Shown in pieces: positions 61,501-64,000 of a stretch of 64,000 nucleotides of DNA; positions within the stretch are counted from its first letter, which is position 1, and each line of letters opens with the position of its first letter. Where the stretch lies: the NCBI GenBank assembly GCA_002118135.1, contig BDIU01000132.1, positions 1 through 64,000 on the forward strand, given 5' to 3'. The notes below the pieces were generated by a model. The model was not told the DNA's origin, searched no databases, and saw only the letters and a list, made by a program, of their open reading frames with translations. Source of the DNA: Trebouxia sp. TZW2008. Its lineage: Eukaryota > Chlorophyta > Trebouxiophyceae > Trebouxiales > Trebouxiaceae. The position numbers and the translations under genes were made by a program.

Positions 61501-64000
61501 CAGGTCGCAATATCCGCACTCTGCAATCAGGTATGGCTATCGACTTGGACACATACACCAACCTTGACAAACGATATCGGCATGGCGGAATGAACGTGGT
61601 GAGGTGAGGAATGCCCAGACAGGCACTGACCTGTATTCCAGCTGCTGTACATCCAGCTGTAGCACTTTGTCTTCCTCAAGCACACCCACTTGCAGCTCCT
61701 CGCCTGCAGCACCCTTGACAGTCAGATGTTTCCACATCATAGGCAGGCCTGCAAGTTCCAGCTGCAGCATGGTAATCTTGTGCAGCCACACATATGGCAA
61801 ACATGCTCCTGAAAAGCAGCTGGCATGCAACACTGTGAGAGCTGTTGATACTCATGCATGTCTTGCACTCCACCACAGCTGAAAATACCAAAAGACGGCA
61901 TTATGCCCTTTGCCAGACAGAGATTGTAATTGCCCATCATGTCCATTCTTCCAGCTTGATGCCAGGTATAAGGTCTCGCAGCGCTGTGGCAGAGTAGCAA
62001 CATTATTTTCCTTTGAAGCTGTGTATCGCATAGCGTGCTGGTGGTATAAGCAGACTCTTGGTGGAGCTAGAAGGCATAAGCCGCAGCAGTCAGAACGCCA
62101 ACGATGGGTGACTGACTCTGTATAGGGAAGTCTGCCAGCTTGGCTTGGACGTCCTTGTTCAGAGCATTCCACTTTTTGAGCTTGGAGGCCTCCTCCTTGT
62201 GGCTGTCACGCAGGTCTACAAGTGTGCTCTCCAGCTCCACTTCCACCCCACGGATGATGCCAACCTGAGTGCAAAGCAACAGCATTCACAAGCCCTCTCA
62301 ACTAGTGCATTTGCCTCAAAATTGCTACAAATATGTTGACTATCTTCAGCTTGTAGGCCTCTGCCTTGTGGCTGTCATGCAGGTCTACCGGTCTGCTCTC
62401 CAGCTCCACTTCCACCCCACAAATGATGCCCACCTGTACACAGAAGAAGACCATTGGAAGCTCTCCCAGGCGTCTAAACGAACTGTCTGAACTCTGCTGC
62501 AATCACGCTGAATGTCTTCACTTGACGCTCTGAGGGTGCATGTGCTAGCACAGGTGCTCTTCTTCAAGTCCTTAATGTGACCCATATTGCATCAGCACCA
62601 AAAATACGAAGCACCTTGACTGTGGAGTTCTGCTGATACAGCAAGATCATTGAGATGCCAGTTATTGGCCAAGCTGCTGAGCTCTCATAAAACTGCAACA
62701 GATCTTATCCTGGGCAGACCAATGCTTTACAGTGTGAACAATTTGTTAATGTCAATATTGTCTACCTGTTAGAAGAGTCAAGCATGGTTGAGCTAAACTG
62801 ACTCGGCCTCGGTATGCGACCTGCCACGGCACAAGTGCGAGCATGAGTGACCCAACAGAGCACTGCCTCTCGTCTCAGGGTGCACACATGCACAGAGGCG
62901 ACAGCAATGCTTTTTAGTACTGTAAGAGCACTGAACTCCTGGCCTGCTGAGCCTCTGAGCTTTGCTTACCTCTTTGCTCTTGCGCTCAAACTCGCTGCGG
63001 ATGCCAGATAGCACCTCCTCCTTCTGCTGCAGCACCTGCTTGGTCTCCTCAGCAGCTTTCAGCACTTTTAGGGCAGCCTCATCCATCACCTGCATGGCAC
63101 AGCAGTTAGTATCATTGCTTTTCTAAGCATGTTTGCGATGTTTGCAATTGAGTGAGTATTGAGTGCTGTTGGTGCAGGTGCAGGAGCTCCACAGGGATCA
63201 TACAAAACATGTCCTCTGACATCAGCTCAATGCAGAGAGCTTGCAAGGAAAACGACAAGTTCACAAATCAACCATGGAGCCTTGTTCTGGAAGTCGTTTT
63301 CCTGAGCAGGCTTGACAGAATGTTTCAAGCTTTGCCATTTTGCCTTGATTGAGACTGATAGAAGATTGCATGCATGGCAAACCCTATCTAAGATGTACCT
63401 GCTGCTCTTTCTGCTTGTCCTCCATGTCAGCGATGCCCTTGTCCAGCTCCTTTTGGGTCTTGGTGCACTCCTTGCCCAGCTTCTCTGCCTGCTTGCCTGC
63501 TGCTGCAATCTGCACCTTCCTCTTTGTCACCCCTCCTTCAGCATCTGAGATAGCCTGCAGCATCACTGCCTAGTCAGCAAGCACGCTTTGCCTGACTGGT
63601 GTGGACATTGCAAACATGTAGCTCTGAGACTTGCACTGTCTGCTTAACAGTCTTTGCCCAGCGTCTCTGCCTGCTGCAGCAATCTGCATCTTCCTCTTCG
63701 TCACCTCTTCCCTCAGAATCTGAGCTAGTCTGCAGCATCACTGACTTGTTTACAGCTATGCATCTCTGATCAAGTAGGCTTTGCAAAGAGCAAGCCTGCA
63801 ATCTGCATGGTCCAGTCTCTCAAGCCCTTTCCCTTGTGAGCTAAATGCAAGCAGAAGTTGCTTGCCACACCTTTCCAATGACTCCACTGAAGCAGAAGTT
63901 GCTTGTGACTCCTGTCAACTGAAGCAGAACTTGCTTGTGACTCCTTTCCAATGTATGCAATGAAGTCATCTGCTTGTGCTATGGCATGTTTGAGATCAGC
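58515..64000 (-). CDS. SMC4: Condensin subunit SMC4, C-terminal part (5' end beyond the window)
   Basis: SMC4 pairs with SMC2 in condensin, which compacts chromosomes. Exons in transcript order encode coiled coil (TKRKVQIAAAGKQAEKLGKE at ~63.5 kb; LKAAEETKQVLQQKEEVLSG at ~63.05 kb; VELESTLVDLRDSHKEEASK at ~62.2 kb; EEELGRMNPDMSAIAAFQ at ~61.1 kb). Then comes RRLDEFMAGFNCI with LKEMYQMITLGGDAELELVD at ~60.2 kb, and GIVFSVRPPKKSWKNIANLS with the ABC signature NLSGGEKTLSSLSLVF at ~59.6 kb. The Walker B motif PLYVMDEIDAAL precedes the last blocks: VSIVAHYIKERTKNAQFVII, LRNNMFELADRLVGIYKTHN and, after another intron, EFVVGCKKSDNVQGQQ before the stop at 58515. The RPPKKSW and GGDAELELVD blocks identify SMC4 rather than SMC2 or SMC3. 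Introns contain several tandem copies of exon edges. The hinge and N-terminal head lie outside the window. Confidence 0.93.
58795..58860 (+). repeat. Dispersed repeat, copy 2
   Basis: The plus strand here shares CTTGGGCATGAGAACATCTG and flanks with the minus strand of 15090-15165 in an eIF2A intron. This copy sits in the SMC4 intron between the last two exons. The motif ACACTCAGAGGTCACTT also has a counterpart in copy 1. Confidence 0.55.
59600..59850 (-). repeat. Four tandem copies of a 3' splice site plus exon start in SMC4
   Basis: The segment holding the acceptor TGCTGCAG and the first ~30 nt of the exon coding GIVFSVRPPK occurs four times with a period of about 60 bp (acceptors at about 59651, 59714, 59775 and 59835). 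Only the last copy in transcript order (59651) continues into KKSWKN. The three upstream copies are followed by CATATGCTGAT-type linker and the next copy. Confidence 0.9.
59967..59991 (-). repeat. CTG/CAG microsatellite in an SMC4 intron
   Basis: Eight uninterrupted trinucleotide units (read CTG on the plus strand) lie in an SMC4 intron, outside recognised coding exons. Confidence 0.9.
60190..60440 (-). repeat. Exon-start duplication in SMC4 (RLDEFMAGF exon)
   Basis: The acceptor and first ~70 nt of the exon coding RRLDEFMAGFNCI (60262 downward) are copied upstream in the intron at 60431-60360. The copy keeps an open frame (LRLEEFMAGFNCI) but then runs into intron sequence. Confidence 0.85.
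60840..61090 (-). repeat. Exon-end duplication in SMC4 (ADLQAATAERDN exon), three copies
   Basis: The exon end coding ADLQAATAERDN with its donor (GTAAGA at about 61038) is followed in transcript order by two copies, at about 60985-60925 and 60885-60830. In the first copy the donor GT has become AT (ATAAGA). Confidence 0.85.
62140..62450 (-). repeat. Exon-start duplication in SMC4 (VELES exon)
   Basis: The acceptor plus about 28 codons of the exon starting VGIIRGVEVELES (62267 downward) recur upstream at 62434-62345. The copy reads VGIICGVEVELES and stays open for its full length. Confidence 0.85.
63470..63750 (-). repeat. Exon-start duplication in SMC4 (SDAEGG exon)
   Basis: The acceptor and about 80 nt of the exon starting ISDAEGGVTKRKVQ (about 63555 downward) recur at about 63746-63650. 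The upstream copy has one extra base after the first ~7 codons, which breaks the frame. Confidence 0.8.
63860..63950. repeat. Short imperfect direct repeats, SMC4 intron
   Basis: The phrase AAGCAGAAGTTGCTTGTGAC and variants occur three times within about 90 bp at the right edge, separated by CTCCTTTCCAATG-type spacers. This is again a local tandem duplication inside the SMC4 gene. Confidence 0.8.

Overview
This 64 kb window is nuclear DNA from a photosynthetic eukaryote, most likely a green alga (Chlorophyta; possibly a trebouxiophyte, but that rank is inference). Every gene recognised is split by many short introns with clear splice boundaries. The proteins are eukaryotic (eIF2A, eS24, NAC-alpha, SMC4, ARL5, TCERG1/PRP40C). 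Several are plant-type: a PsbP-like thylakoid-lumen protein, a PDAT, an HDA14-type deacetylase and a DprA-like protein. Pentamer TGTAA, the usual chlorophyte poly(A) signal, lies 20-100 nt after several stop codons. No bacterial operon, CRISPR array, rRNA or tRNA gene was found.

Layout. 1-3.9 kb is gene-poor and holds two diverged, oppositely oriented remnants of what looks like a tyrosine-recombinase-type mobile element. 3.9-8.7 kb (-) is PDAT. 9.4-10.1 kb (+) is a small RG-rich protein. 10.6-15.6 kb (-) is eIF2A, with a LINE 3' fragment antisense in one intron. 16.2-17.8 kb (+) is a TPR protein inside a KIAA1143/DUF4604-like frame. 18.2-19.1 kb (-) is a decayed LINE. 19.3-22.2 kb (+) is a histone-deacetylase-family enzyme with a predicted organellar presequence. 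22.8-24.3 kb (-) is adenylate kinase. 25.4-33.9 kb (-) is a SERAC1-like alpha/beta hydrolase. 34.6-36.7 kb (-) is a Pro-rich/RS-rich nuclear-type protein. 37.1-38.9 kb (+) is a small conserved charged protein. 39.7-40.2 kb (-) is NDUFA8. 40.6-41.7 kb (+) is ribosomal protein eS24. 42.6-43.9 kb (-) is NAC-alpha. 44.2-53.6 kb (+) is TCERG1/PRP40C with WW and FF domains. 54.1-55.3 kb (+) is the DprA-like protein. 56.1-56.9 kb (-) is ARL5. 57.2-58.2 kb (+) is the PsbP-like protein. 58.5 kb to the right edge (-) is the C-terminal part of SMC4.

The genes do not form one pathway; this is an ordinary housekeeping neighbourhood. Head-to-head pairs separated by about 290-750 bp are common, so shared promoters are likely. 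For most genes I joined exons by hand and checked reading phase at each junction. PDAT, the RG-rich protein, the TPR protein, HDA14, adenylate kinase, the 37-kb gene, NDUFA8, eS24, NAC-alpha, TCERG1, the DprA-like gene, ARL5 and the PsbP-like gene all close perfectly in frame.

The most unusual features are: five independent local tandem copies of exon edges within the SMC4 gene; a TPR domain placed between the two conserved ends of a DUF4604-like protein; and several GC-AG introns.
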